The notes under the pieces were generated by a model, which searched no databases, had not been told where the DNA came from, and was given only the letters and a program-made list of their open reading frames with translations. A program made the translations under genes and the position numbers. Of a stretch of DNA of 64,000 nucleotides, positions 25,425 through 37,655 are shown piece after piece. Source of the stretch: Scatophagus argus (taxonomy: Eukaryota; Chordata; Actinopteri; Scatophagidae); NCBI RefSeq assembly GCF_020382885.2, contig NC_058499.1:20569872-20633871 (forward strand). Direction: 5' to 3'. Position 1 is the stretch's first letter; the number at the start of each line of letters is the position of its first letter.

Positions 25425-28400
25425 TTAAAGGTCAAGTACAGAAGCCATGAAGGGAGATACATAAGACTGTGGCTTAAACATGTGGTTTGTATTACAAATC
25501 ATACATCTTCTGTTAAAATTTGTTGCCAGCTATTTGTTTTTACCTGTTTTATGCATATGCATATGTATATGTGTGTATGTTATGTTTTGATTATTGCTGA
25601 AATGTCTGACTGATTGTTAGGTTTCTACTGAAACTGGCTCTTTCCATCCTGAGCCAGCAGTATTTACTTTACATATACATACATATGACTTAAAACAAAT
25701 ATGTTTTGTCTCTGTTTGCATAATCCTAGGCTGTTGCCAACAATGTCCTCCTCCATTTTCTGCCAGATGTCATTTCTTCAGATGTCATCGGCATGTGGAG
25801 TTAAACACACTCAAAGTGCCACACCCAGTATCATCGCAGAGAAGGAACCACGCACTTCACTTGGTTGATCTCTGCACACAAACAATTCCCCACACCCATC
25901 ATTGTTTGAGGAGGTTTATGTGCTTCAGAAAAAAAAATGAGCATCCTACAAAATGATCCTCCTTGCTATCTAATCTGTGCTGAGTGATGGAAAACATTGC
26001 CATTTGGATGATGGCAGTAGAAATACTGAAGGTAAATGTTGCAACATACCATTATAAATAAAGCACTACGGAGCTACAATATCAGTCTTTTTGCTACTTA
26101 GTTGGAACTTTCTGTTTCTGGCAAAGCATTTTGGAAAAAAAGAGGAAAAAAAAAACAGGTTATAAGTGCTTTTCCAAAGACTTTCAGAGTTTAAAATCCT
26201 TTGAAAGCCCATTATGGGAGGATAAAACAGTTCAGTGAAACAAATACATCCAGCAAAAAAGTTCAAGAGGGAAAAGGAGAAACAGACACAGGGCTGTGGA
26301 CTGTTCTTTGAAGTTTCCAGTGGGAGACGAAGATCACTGCTGACTGAGGAAAGCCATGCAAGCGTACCATGATCTGCCGTGCTCACTGAACAAGCCCTGA
26401 CATGATCTTCTCACCTTCAGACCCTCAGGATACAAAGATAAACACCAGACATCATGACAGATCCCTCTTCCTCTCTCATCACCTTCAACCTTAGTTCATC
26501 ATATATACACACTGTTGGTTTTCATTCAAATATTTACTTAGCAGCTTATATTGCTGAGTAGTAAGCTGCTCTTAGGAGTAAGTTTGTATATTTGCGGTAA
26601 GGACATCAATACTTTGGGAGGACAGAATTGTCCTTACCAATATTTGGGCAAACTTGTTTGTATTGCTGTTGTATCTTTTCTCATTTAGAAACCTTTAACA
26701 ATTTACTTTAATGGTTAGAGACAGTTTTGCAGTTGCACATTAATGTCACAAATGCAATGCAAATATCGTGGCAGCAAAACTAACAACTGTAGTTATAAAC
26801 TTGATTGGACAGAGGAAACAGTATTAAACTTTTGGTTTCTGAATTTAAGATTTTAAGCTCTGATGGGGCTCAGGATTTATATGAACATGGACTGTGTGTG
26901 ACCTTTGCGTCTGTAGAAGAACACAGAACATCCTGACTGATCCTACTGGCATGTCGGGACATTTAAATAGCCAGTAAGTTAAGATGTTCTGCCTCCTATG
27001 TAAATGTGCACAGCATCTCTCCATATCAATGTGAACATACCAATAGATGGCTATGCTGACTGGATGAATTATAATTATAAAGAGAGAATGGGGCTATGAC
27101 ATGGACAACGTTACGAGGACAGAAGGCGTACCCTGCAGCTAAGTGTTGGTGTGATGGTCGTCAGGATATGCTCTCCTATATAAACTGCAAATCCTCTGCC
27201 AATGTCTAGTAAACAGACGTATTGACTGTGAACAGCTACTTGGTATATTTATATTTATATATTTCAACATATGTGGAAGGGAGGTGAAGAATGAGGAACA
27301 CTTTTTGGCTTTGATCTACAAGAGAGAGGTTGTTAAAAATAAGGAAGCATAACTTGTTTCAATTTTAACTTTGGAACTTGGAGAGGCAGAAGTACAGTTT
27401 GCTAAAAGTTGCCAAAACGAAGGGCAGGGGGAAGCCTTTTTTTTAATTAATTATTATTATTTAAAGAGTAACTAAACCCCTAAACCACGTTGTTTTCTGC
27501 TGAAAATCAATTTAAATAGGTATTTAGTAGGGTTACTGATTGATTCAGGTCCAAATCTTGACATTTTAGTGGAAAGTATTTGAATTTTCCATTTTGTGTT
27601 ATAAATGTGCATAGGGACAGGTGGGACAGGTGAGACAGGTGGAAACCTGGCTATCACAACTGAATTCTGCGAGTGGCTGAGCTGGAGGCAAGTGACGTTT
27701 TGGAGTCAGCCTACGTCACCAACCACCCCATACACACCCTGAGTTTAACTTGAGAGAAGTATTAGCACAAATATGCATTTTTAAGAACATACCATTAAGC
27801 TACTCTTTACCTAGCAAACAACAGAGATTCAGCCAGAGACTCTGAGTGTCTTTAAGATCGATGTATCACTTTGTTCAGAGCTTAACAAAATCTAACAATT
27901 TGTTGTTAGAAATAATGAATGGTCACATATGAGATAGCTAACTGTTTTTTTTTAAAAAAAAGAAAAAATAGGGGAAAAAAAAAACACTGGTAAAGATGGC
28001 AGATGTCTGAGTATTTCTTTATGAACCAAAGTATAACAATTTTTGTCTGTACGGTGGCTCAGAAGTAGACGGGCACTCGAACCAGGAATCATAACGATAA
28101 TGGGAAAAACACAGGAAAAAACACGGCATACATATATAATATACTAAGATCAAATGTTAATCTAAACAGTTACTCTAAATTAGTCTATGATGTATAATAA
28201 TAGTATGTATTCTATTTCAATTTATGTAATTTATTAATATATCATATTAATTTATTAATACATATTATTAATAAATCAAATGTTACCCAAATATACACAA
28301 GTCAAGTTTAATAACACTAATTTAAACTGTATTTGGTTTTTGGTGCACTATTATACATACACTGAAATAAACAAAAGAATAAGAAACCCTCTTCCATGCT

Positions 28401-28492
28401 TTGCAATACTTTTATTTCAGCCCAACTTGAGAAAAATTGAAATTAATAATAGCTCAGCAGGCTGTTCTGAAATCAGACAGCTGGCAGCATAG
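25425..28492. other. Intergenic DNA, no gene seen
   Basis: AT-rich sequence. There are only short ORFs without motif or splice context. No recognisable mobile element. Confidence 0.4.
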
Positions 28493-28526
28493 ATCCACCC
28501 AAATGCAGCATAGCATTTGGGTGGAT
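28493..28526. repeat. Perfect 14-bp inverted repeat (hairpin)
   Basis: ATCCACCCAAATGC at 28493-28506 and its exact complement at 28513-28526 surround a 6-base loop, AGCATA. The stem is uninterrupted. No gene or repeat family explains it. Confidence 0.85.
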
Positions 28527-29405
28527 TTTTGTCTTAAATAAAGACTGTTGTGTGGTGTGACGAGAGCTCACAGTGACCTTTGATCACCATAACTTCCCTC
28601 AAGGCTATCCTGAGCCATCACATTCACGAGAATGGGATGGATTGCTGACCAACCCAGAAACATAATGCCTCATCCTGCGGCTATTGGCAACATGGAAGTA
28701 TAAGCACACCATGACTATACTGTTGGAACAGTGATAAGATCAACTTGTGTTCTCTCCAAGGTTGATATCAGTAATTTACAGTTAAGCTGACAACCCCTGA
28801 CTGTCATGCCCTGCTTTCAAAGTGTGCCAATTTGACATATTTATCTTTTGAATGTGCAAAATTTTCCTACTGGTTTGTATCTAGATATCAGCGTCTCAAG
28901 ACTTCATAGATTTCCTTCATTCTGCTTCATCTGGTACACGTCAGCTGAATCAGTTTGCACATTCGTTTGTAAGGTTGATGAGTTAGTCAGAGCTTCATCC
29001 CACAGTCAAACAACTTAATTTGTTTTGTCATTGTCTATAAAAGAGTGCAAACACAAGTCACATGCTGCATTTTCTGGTTCATTGGTTCTGACAACAACAC
29101 TGAATTATCACTGATGCAACGAATGGTAAACGTATTTATTTGGGGGTGCGTACACTATTTGGCTGATTGCTGTCCCTATTTTTTATAGGTTAAAAAGTGG
29201 TTGCCATTGATGGTAACCAAAGGCCAAGAATTGGTGGCCAGTCTCTCACAATGGCTGACAACGGCAACCTGGCAACTGTTACTATCGAGCTCTGTCAGAG
29301 CATGTAGACATGCTCACATTCCTCAACTGCAATGAGGGTGAGGGGGGATATGGAGAGAGTGGAGTAAAGGGGTGCAAAGGAAAAAGTGAAGGGGGTGGAG
29401 GTAGA

Positions 29406-29440
<35 letters not shown>
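29406..29440. repeat. (GA)n microsatellite
   Basis: A GA dinucleotide run inside a longer purine-rich stretch (about 29330-29455). Confidence 0.9.
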
Positions 29441-29445
<5 letters not shown>

Positions 29446-29455
29446 GGGAAGAGGC

Positions 29456-32400
29456 TAAGTTTTGTGTGTTTCTGCTTAGATGTTTATTAGTGTACTAAGA
29501 TTTGATTCAGGTTCCTCTAGAATTAATTATCCTGGTAGAAAATAATTTAAATGTTGCTCAAATTGCACTAATTTTATTGCTATATGTAGACATTTGTATT
29601 CCTTTAATCTGACTTGTACAAGCTCTTGCTTTAAGTTTATTTTTGGAGAGACTTTATGTTGTTCTATAAAACAACCATTTTTGTTGCGGAATAATGTCAT
29701 GCATGTTTTGTTTCCTGTTACATTTGTTTGTTTTTCATCAAAGTGATTGAATAAAATATTGGTATATTAATAAGGTTTAATATTTATTTTTGGGTTAATA
29801 ATTCATTTTCTACTTAATTTCCATATTAATCAGCTAATACTTCGGCATGCACCAGGCTTAAGACTTTTTATTTTATTTACTGTTTTATGTTAAACTTTAG
29901 AACTAAAAAAAGTTGAGTCAAATGATCATTGTGAGAAATAAAAACATGTGTCCGACTGCATGTCAAAGCGGTCTGAACTTTCTTTATAGAGTAAAAATGT
30001 ATGCCGATGACACAAATTTAATAATAATGAGTCTAAATTAAAGTCTGGAACCAGTTTTCAGAAATCTCAAGTTTGAAACCAAAGTGTGATAAATGCACAC
30101 TCAGGCACACTGGATCCATGGAAAACATTCAGTTACATCCTAATTTGCCTTTCAGATGAACAAAAGGACCAGTCAATATCATGAGCATATGTATTCAAGA
30201 GAAGCTCAGCAATTTTCCTAAAATAAAATTTGAATGTAAGCTCAAGAAAACAGAAGAAAAAAGAAAAATTGTCATCACTGAAAAAGTATCGGTTCAACAG
30301 GTTTGTTATGAGAGTAGCGTAGCTCCTGCATGTGGTGGAGTGACAGAGAGCGAGCAGCTGAAATGTCACGGTGAATACAAACAGAGCAGAGGAAAACGTT
30401 AGCAGTAAACTGTCAATCTGGCAGCAAATGTATAGGTTACACAACCAGTCTCACTGTTTCCCAACTGCTGGAAAAGTGACAGGGTCATTCCCTAAGCAAG
30501 AAGTGACTTTGGCCCTGCAGGAAAACAATCGCCTCTCCTGCACTCCCCACCTACGATCTATTAACTGAACATGAGGCTAACGTGTGAGACACCACTAAAA
30601 ACAAAGTCCATTCATTTTTATTTGGTGATAAAAAGATATGAATTTGTCTCAACACGATCCATGTTCCTCACACACACTGCTCTTCCCTCTCCTTGCTGAT
30701 TATTTGGTTGGATCGCTATTTCCTTACCTGCCGTTTTCTTAATCTATCATCAGCTATTAGCTGTATTTCTCACTGAGGCTGTGGAGAAGCTCTTTGATTG
30801 GTGGAGGTGACAGGAAAGCACAACTGACAGATCCCAAGATACAATCTTCACAGTACGTGACTGTGTGTGTGTTTGATAAAACTATGGTAAGCCTCAACAA
30901 CAATGTAGGATAAACAATTCACCTATTTTCATCTTGTGCCAACAGACACACACTTCCTTCTTTCTTGCTTTGTGTTGAGTACTATCTAAATAAAGATTTC
31001 TACTATCGACTTTTTGTGTGTAGGCTGTTCGACTGATTAAGACAGATAAATTCTGACCTTCTGAATATATTTAGTATTTGAATGACAACTAGTAACGGTG
31101 TTAGAATCAGGATTTTTCGGGCTGAACACTGATCACTGGAAGCAGCATTGGCTGATGATGATCGCTATTCAAAATACTGTTTCTTTTCTTATTATCTATA
31201 GCTGTTATTAGTGCCATAATAAAAACACTATTAAAATAGTTGTGTTTATGTCACTCAACTTAAATAAACAGGTTTGAAACAAAATAACAGTTATTTGTAA
31301 ATTATAAAAAACAGGACACAGAATTTAGTAGGACCAAATTTGGTAAAGATTTAGTGTGTCTATCTCAGTTGTCTCAGTCTTTTTGTCTGAAGGTCACTGT
31401 GTCACTGTGGAAGAGCTATGACTCCATCACTTGATCTCTGCTGGTATCTTGTTACTTTCATTAAGTTTGATGAAATATACACTGATATTAAGTGTACACG
31501 CTGGAGTTACAAAGTCCAAAGTACATTTACTTCCAAAATGTACTCAGCTGAAGTACTTCAGTACATTTATTTACTGTGAACTTGTGTTCTTAGATTAAAG
31601 TGTAGTTCACTGTTTAAACTCTCAGTCCTGCTGTGTCTTAAGCTTCACTATAAACTATTAGCTCGGTTAGCTGTTGGCTCCTCTAGCCAAACACACAGCA
31701 TGACTGCTGCTCACCAGATCCTCACAGCTAATGGCTAACTAGCGCTCCTCATGCTCTCTTAGTTTAACTGTTGAACATATTTGCAAGTCCTGTCAGCTAG
31801 CCGTTTGAGCAGGAGGTGATAGGTGGTGCGGTGGCGCAGAAATGTTTCAGAATCTTCATATTTTTTATTGCTGTCACTGAGTAGCCAGCAGTTAGCGATG
31901 ATAACTATAATAATAATACCATGAGAAAACATGCTCCAACTTGGTGAGTGATCGGTTAAGTTTGTCATTTGCTAAGTGATCTGTTTGTCCCAAATATGTT
32001 CTCCGTACCCTGAGTGACTAAGGAATTTGTCAGGGATGACAGGATGCCATTTGATCCCTGCAGTCTGCTATGGCAACTGGAGTGACTGCTCCACCTCGAT
32101 TCATAGAAAAGGAAAAACTAAGCAGCAGGAAGTACTTTGACTTTAAAGTGGATTTCTTAAAAGAATTCTACATATACTACATACAATTCTTTTCATGATA
32201 ACATCACATTAATAGTGTATCCAGAGTGTTGCCCTTGTTGTCTGTACCTTGAAATACAAGTTATTATTGTTTTTGTTTGAGACAGCTGGCACTGTTGCGT
32301 AGCCATATGACGACTACCATTCTAATGTTCAGCTGACGTCATCTGTCATCCAAATATAGTATGTAAAAGAGAGTGTGTGTTGAAGTGCATGGGGTTTCAT

Positions 32401-32480
32401 GTTTTGTTCTTCTACAGTGGTAATAAATTGAATATCGAGAATCGTGTATCTTCACCCGTGTCGATCACTATATTTCTGGT
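29456..32480. other. Intergenic DNA, no gene seen
   Basis: AT-rich. A fragment around 31500-31575 (AAGTACATTTACTTCCAAAA, then GTACTTCAGTACATTTATTT) resembles the MITE-like family seen near 10-15 kb. No convincing gene. Confidence 0.4.
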
Positions 32481-32489
32481 ATCGTGACT

Positions 32490-32850
32490 TTCCTTTCAGA
32501 GACACAGCACGCATGTACGCAGCATCAACATCACTGCCTCCACCCTGACTCCCAACACTGGTGCCTCTCAGGGCTGTGTGCTCAGCCCTGTCCTGTCCAT
32601 CTTGTCCACAGGTCCAGCTGGTCCCACACCAGCAGACTCTGAACAGCTTCATCGCGCACGCTGTGAGACTTGAACTGTTCGGCTCTCAAGCTCATCACTA
32701 TGACACTTCACTAGCACTGTGCGGATACATGAATGTCACTTTACCGCTTTACTCCATTCAGTTACTGTTTACAGTTTATTTGCTTTTCATAACCAGGCAG
32801 GAGAGAGAACAATGTTGTACCACTTTCACTGCTAGATGGACTTGATCAGT
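32490..32850 (+). mobile_element. LINE reverse-transcriptase remnant
   Basis: Around 32550-32600 the translation TPNTGASQGCVLSPVL matches the conserved [11 protein letters not shown] region of CR1/L2-type reverse transcriptases. The sequence then jumps to LINE 3'-end-like sequence (CACGCTGTGAGACTTGAACT) without the FADD box, so the middle is deleted. It is a dead fragment, and the ORF running through it is not a gene. Confidence 0.6.
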
Positions 32851-33100
32851 ATAACAGGATTTTGATTTTGTACAACATCATAAAACTACAATACCTTATC
32901 CTGCTCATCCTAGTTAGGAGGATAATGAAACTACTCTGCCAGGAATGCTATGAAACAGCTGGTCTTTTTGTCCACTCTTTTGGTTGAAGGTTTCCTACAG
33001 TTAATTGCACTAAAAATGTTCATATTTGAATTATTGGTTGGTATTCAAAAGTTTAACTAAAATAAGAGGTCGAGCTACTGGTCATAATGCAGCAAAAGTC

Positions 33101-33130
33101 TCTCTCTCTCTCTATATATATATATATAGT
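33101..33130. repeat. (CT)n(TA)n microsatellite
   Basis: A short compound run of CT followed by TA units. Confidence 0.85.
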
Positions 33131-33138
33131 GATACTGA

Positions 33139-33306
33139 TCCACGTACGAGTGCACTCGCATTACCCCCATGACCCTGTCCTCCGTCCCGGGGTCTATTAC
33201 AAGTCTGGTCACTGAGCCTCAAAGTGGGACACCCCAGGAGTTCTTGAGGGTGATTCAGAAATTCGTTCAGCAAATGTGGAATTTATTTTTGTTATCACTG
33301 AAATGA
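33139..33306 (+). other. Short unassigned open frame
   Basis: The frame is open from 33139 to the TGA at 33304-33306. An ATG at 33169 would give 45 residues, MTLSSVPGSITSLVTEPQSG continuing through TPQEFLRVIQKFVQQMW. The composition looks more protein-like than nearby frames, and the region is less AT-rich. I do not recognise it. It may be a decayed exon or transposon fragment. Confidence 0.2.
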
Positions 33307-33674
33307 TCCCACTTCTTTTCATATACATCTCAAGGTCACCGTTTTAGCCGTGTGTGTCCCCTTTTCACTAGAATTTAACGGGTCGTTTTTGGAGCTTCCT
33401 GTGTCTTGTGTTTAGCCACAAAAAAAAACCGTTTGATAAACTCCGAGCCTGGTCCAGGTATAGATAAGTTTACTGCGTCTAGTCGTCAAACAAACTTAGT
33501 TTGTGCCTGAATTTAGAGGGCGAAAGGGACCTAATTATTCATGCGCTGTCCCAAAAACTACGTCCGCAAGTGGTCCCACGGCAGCTACTTGGTTTTATCA
33601 CCAAAGGGAACCGAGTGGAGCAAGAGGATGTTGCTCATTTTTTATTTAGCCAACATTTAGCAGAAATATCTTAC

Positions 33675-33960
33675 CTTCAGTTTGGTTTTCTGCGGACGCA
33701 GTGCTCTCCGTCCCGCGGTCCTCTCCTCTCCTCTCCTCCCCTCCCTGTGTCTGTCCTCGGCCAGCAGCAGCTAGTCCCACGGTTGTGTACAAAGCGGTGT
33801 TTTGAGACGTGGCCAGGGGCTCTGCTGAGCTAACTGGTTCGGGCTCATGTGTACCTGGCTGCAGCCCGCGGCACGGGGCGGAGTCCAGTGTATATGTTGA
33901 ACGTTCAATCCCACCCGAGGCACTGCTGGGCTGGGCGGGGGCTGGTGGCCCGAGATACAC
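33675..33960 (-). promoter_or_regulatory. GC-rich patch with possible non-coding first exon of the sulfotransferase gene
   Basis: The patch is clearly richer in CpG than its surroundings. It has a GC box (GGGGCGG at 33875-33881) and a strong minus-strand donor, CTGAAG|GTAAGA, with the exon end at 33675. The next minus-strand gene is the sulfotransferase, whose ORF starts 11.7 kb away and has a plausible acceptor near 22097. A spliced 5' UTR joining the two is my inference. It could instead belong to an unannotated transcript. Confidence 0.35.
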
Positions 33961-34704
33961 GGGGAAGCTGGTTGTAGTGGAGCACCATCAGGTTGAGATT
34001 ATCTCTGAGAGTTTGTCATATTTTGCTGAGTCATGGCTAAATTTGCAAAACATAAACATCTGTGGCACCGCCAAATACTTACCTTACTCTCCTTATCACA
34101 CAGTAACCTGCTGCAATAAATTAATGTATCAGTTCTGATAGTAAACAGAACATTAGGCTACATTAACCAACAACTAAACTGGTTACAGAAATGCTGCATA
34201 ATGAATGTAAGGATTTCTGAAGGGTATGCATCGGTGTGCATTTAGATGGTCTATTATTCAAACCCGACCGAGTTTAGATTTACAGGATATGGTGGCTTGA
34301 AGAAATAATATCCGAGCATGGAAATTGATGTTATGCAAGTCAAATAAATGATTGAACAATGTTTATGGCCTAATAATTCTAAAGAACCAAGAGTAATTAG
34401 AAGAGTGCGCTCTTTCGATGCTGCTGAACACGCAGCGCTCTAACCTGTGGGTGCTTCACCTTGTTCTCCAGGTGTATTTATGCACTCTGTTCAAATCCCA
34501 CATCACCTCACGTAACAGAGCAGGTGGAGCATCAATAAGAAAGACGTCACACGCAGCATGCTGCAGATCTGAGTAACATATGAGCAAACACTAAATCAGA
34601 GCTGTGCCACTTTTGCCTGCGCTGTGTATGTGTTATTGTGATTGTCAGACCAGACTGCAGAGAGAGCTGCTTATGAGGATGTCCTGTTACTGCTTCAAAC
34701 TTAC

Positions 34705-35174
34705 ACACACTATAGACAGAAGTACACAGACACACCTCTTTATGGGGCTGTTTTTCAGGGCTTGCGCTGGGCCTTGACTCCCATTGAAGGGAAATCTTAA
34801 TGCTTCAGCATACCAAGACATTTTGGACAATGCTATGCTTCCAGCTTTGTGGCAAACGTTTGGTGGCCCTGTTCTCTTCCAGCATGACTGTACCCAACTT
34901 GACTGACTCACACAGAGTCCTGACCTCCACCCCATCCAACATTTTTGGGATGAACTGGAACAGAGATTGTGATTCAGGCCCTTTGGTCCAACATCACAAA
35001 TCCTCTACTGAATGAATGGGCAAAAATTCCCACAGAAACACTCCAAAATCTTGTGGAAAGTCTTCCCAGAAGAGTGGAAGCTGTTGTAGCTGCAAAGCTG
35101 TATTTAGAATGCAATGTCATTACAGTTCCTGCTGGTGTAATGGTCAGGTGCCCCAAGACTTTTGTCTATATAGT
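34705..35174 (+). mobile_element. Internally deleted Tc1-like transposon, copy B
   Basis: Both ends are present: CACTATAGACAGAAGTA at the left, and CCAAGACTTTTGTCTATATA at the right, the imperfect inverse. At only 470 bp it lacks the DNA-binding N-terminal half of the transposase. The left end runs directly into GGCTGTTTTTCAGGGCTTGC and GGGAAATCTTAATGCTTCAG. A second deletion of about 50 bp removes the segment after the FQHD motif. The remaining reading is frameshifted. The position of the third catalytic acidic residue reads as Gln (HPIQHFWDELE). Confidence 0.85.
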
Positions 35175-36935
35175 AAACATTTCAGAGCCATTTTACAGCT
35201 GCTGGCGCTGGGAGTGTGACCGTTTGGAATGTAAACACCCACTGATCACAATTAATTGAATGGAGTGTGGAATTTGAAGAGTAGTTTTCTTTGGCAGCGT
35301 GTCTAACAACTACATGTTTAATGCTGAAGGAGAAAGATGAGATTACCATGTGTCTATTTGTAAGAACTGTCCAGACTGCACATTGGTTAACACCGCAGCG
35401 TCTCGGTGACTGAACCATAAGGTAGAGAGAGGTTGATCACAAGAGTCATCCAAACAAAAATACAAAACTGGAGAAACTGGAAAAAGGATGCACCTGGTTC
35501 CTGTGTGAGCCAGACTCATATCCTGTCCCTCTGCTCTCTGCAGCCAAAGTCAAAGCTCTTTGGTCACCAGTATGTGCCTGTTGGAAGAAGAGAGAGGAGA
35601 GGAGGGGATGACTTTGCCCCGCGGCACGTATGTGGAATCAGTTTCACGCAGCTGCAGTTAATGTGTGAAAGACAGTGCTTTGTCATTCGAACAACAGTCA
35701 GGCTTGGTGATTCTAACAAACTGATTTCTGATTTTTTCACTGCATTACTTAAATCAATCATACTCATGCCTTGATGAGACTTAGCCCCAGTATGGGCATC
35801 AATAATGCTGCCACACTAGTTAGTCTACCAATTGACTGAAGTTTTTATATATAGCTTGCATAATCGCAACATGTACAAAATGGACAGGTACACCACGTTT
35901 TATACAGAGTGAAATCTTTGGTTTATGGCTTATTACCTGCAAAACTAATGGCATTCCCATAAGGCTCATCTGTGCTTGGTCTGGTGAGTGCTAATTAGCA
36001 AATATTAGCATGGTAACATATTAAACCAATGGACATGACAAATATACCTGCTTAGCATCAGCATATTAACACTGTCACTGTGGGCATGCTAGTGTGCAGT
36101 TAGCATTTAGCTCAACAACACTGTGCCACTAGCATGGATGAGGTCTTTCTTAGTCTTGTATTTGCCATTCAAATGAACATTACACTTTCACTTCACCTAT
36201 GAAGCTAATGTGGTACCTACCACTGAAACCTGAAACATGAAAATTGATAGAGCCTCTGCAAATATACAAAGTACTCTGATATATTTTATAGTTTTTGTTA
36301 TTGTGACAGAGCACCATTATTAAAGTCAGATATTTCAATAAACACAAAAATGTCCTTCGTTCCTTATTTTGCATTCTGCACTGCATCAGTCCACATGAGG
36401 GTGGTTTCAAAATGGCTAAATTAAAAACATTTTAAGGGCAGATGAGAATATTACGTACTGTAGCTGAGTAAGCAGGGTGTGACTCTCAGCATTCTGCCTA
36501 ACCCAAACTGGCAGACTCAGTGGTTTAAATGAGCTAATATAGTGGTGCTGGTCCAAAACTACACATATGTCATCACAGACACATGCACGTAAAGCAACAA
36601 TCATGGCTTGTTACAGTGAGTCAGAGGGAAAATGAAAACCTTGACTATTGCCTCTGAGTACTTCAGATTATTCTTCTTCATTTTAGACATACAGCACAGT
36701 CTGTGTTGAACATTCATTAAATACACATAAAGCAGATTATAGCAGAGGCCGCTGTGATCAATAAAGTACTTAATAAAGTGGCTTCACAACCTCAGTCCTA
36801 TATATCAGTCAAGCACAAAGCTTCTCAATATCTCAGTTAAGGATAAGTAAGTGTCTACTGTCAGGTGTATTTTGCTCACAGTATGTGGTATGGGCTATGG
36901 CCGATAAACTAGACTTTCAAATGTATACACTACAG
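35175..36935. other. Intergenic DNA, no gene seen
   Basis: Short ORFs only, none with a motif. No recognised repeat apart from the flanking transposons. Confidence 0.4.
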
Positions 36936-37647
36936 CAGTGCTTCTCAATTATTTTCTGTTGCGCCCCCCCCCCCCCCCAGCAAGTAGAAAACAATTCGCC
37001 CCCCCCCCACCGCGACTATAAATAATAGTAATAATAATATGTAATAATATTTAATAATATGTAATAATAGGATGCTAACAATTCTCGCTGGTTTACTGAA
37101 GTAGTATTCACAAAGCGGGATGATTGTTGGCAATATTCGGCACGTTTTGGCTGAAATAACTCCAGCGGCTTATCAGCATGATTGGGATGTAATGTCTTCA
37201 AGTGGCGCCTTAATTTATTTGGCTTCACGCTGTCCGCTGCCAGCATATTTAGACAGTAAACACACCGGTCTGTCGTCTCCCACTGTAGTCACAGTGAAGC
37301 CAAGCGCTACATATGCTTCGTCATATTTCCTCGTCTTAGCTTTCGGGTGAGTTACTTTTGTCTCATTATCTTCGTCTCTCTCCGCCTTTCTTGTCATCCC
37401 TGTTAAAAATGTCTTCATGTTGTCTCTTAAGGGTTCGCTTACTGCACTTCATATCGCCTGCTCGGTGCAAAAAAGCCGCTACACCATAGAGCTAATACTC
37501 CCTGCGCACACTTTGACAATGAGAGCGCCACTGCCAACTACTGTAGTGGATGTGCAATTACACTTTATTCTAGTACGGCAAAAAAAGCATGTTCCCCAGG
37601 GTCACACGCGCCCCCCCTGGCATCGCACCACTATTTGAGAAGCACTG
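36936..37647 (-). mobile_element. Non-autonomous hAT transposon with BED-finger remnant, copy 2
   Basis: The element is 712 bp, bounded by CAGTGCTTCTCAA and TTGAGAAGCACTG, with a perfect 8-bp target duplication CACTACAG (36928-36935 and 37648-37655). Its internal frames (minus, from 37418 and 37246) repeat those of copy 1: KYDEAYVALGFTVTTVGDDR, then PNKLRRHLKTLHPNH in a shifted frame, then the same join to a TTATTA-rich tract. It is the same deletion derivative inserted in the opposite orientation. The shorter length is mostly due to shorter G/C tracts near the ends. Confidence 0.92.
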
Positions 37648-37655
37648 CACTACAG

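Noticed and set aside
32561..32845. 94-codon plus-strand frame
   Set aside because: It runs through a deleted LINE remnant in a frame different from the reverse transcriptase reading, so it is not a host gene.
33501..33960. 110- and 104-codon frames in the GC-rich patch
   Set aside because: The low stop frequency is expected from GC content. There is no recognisable domain, and the patch looks like a promoter or 5' UTR.
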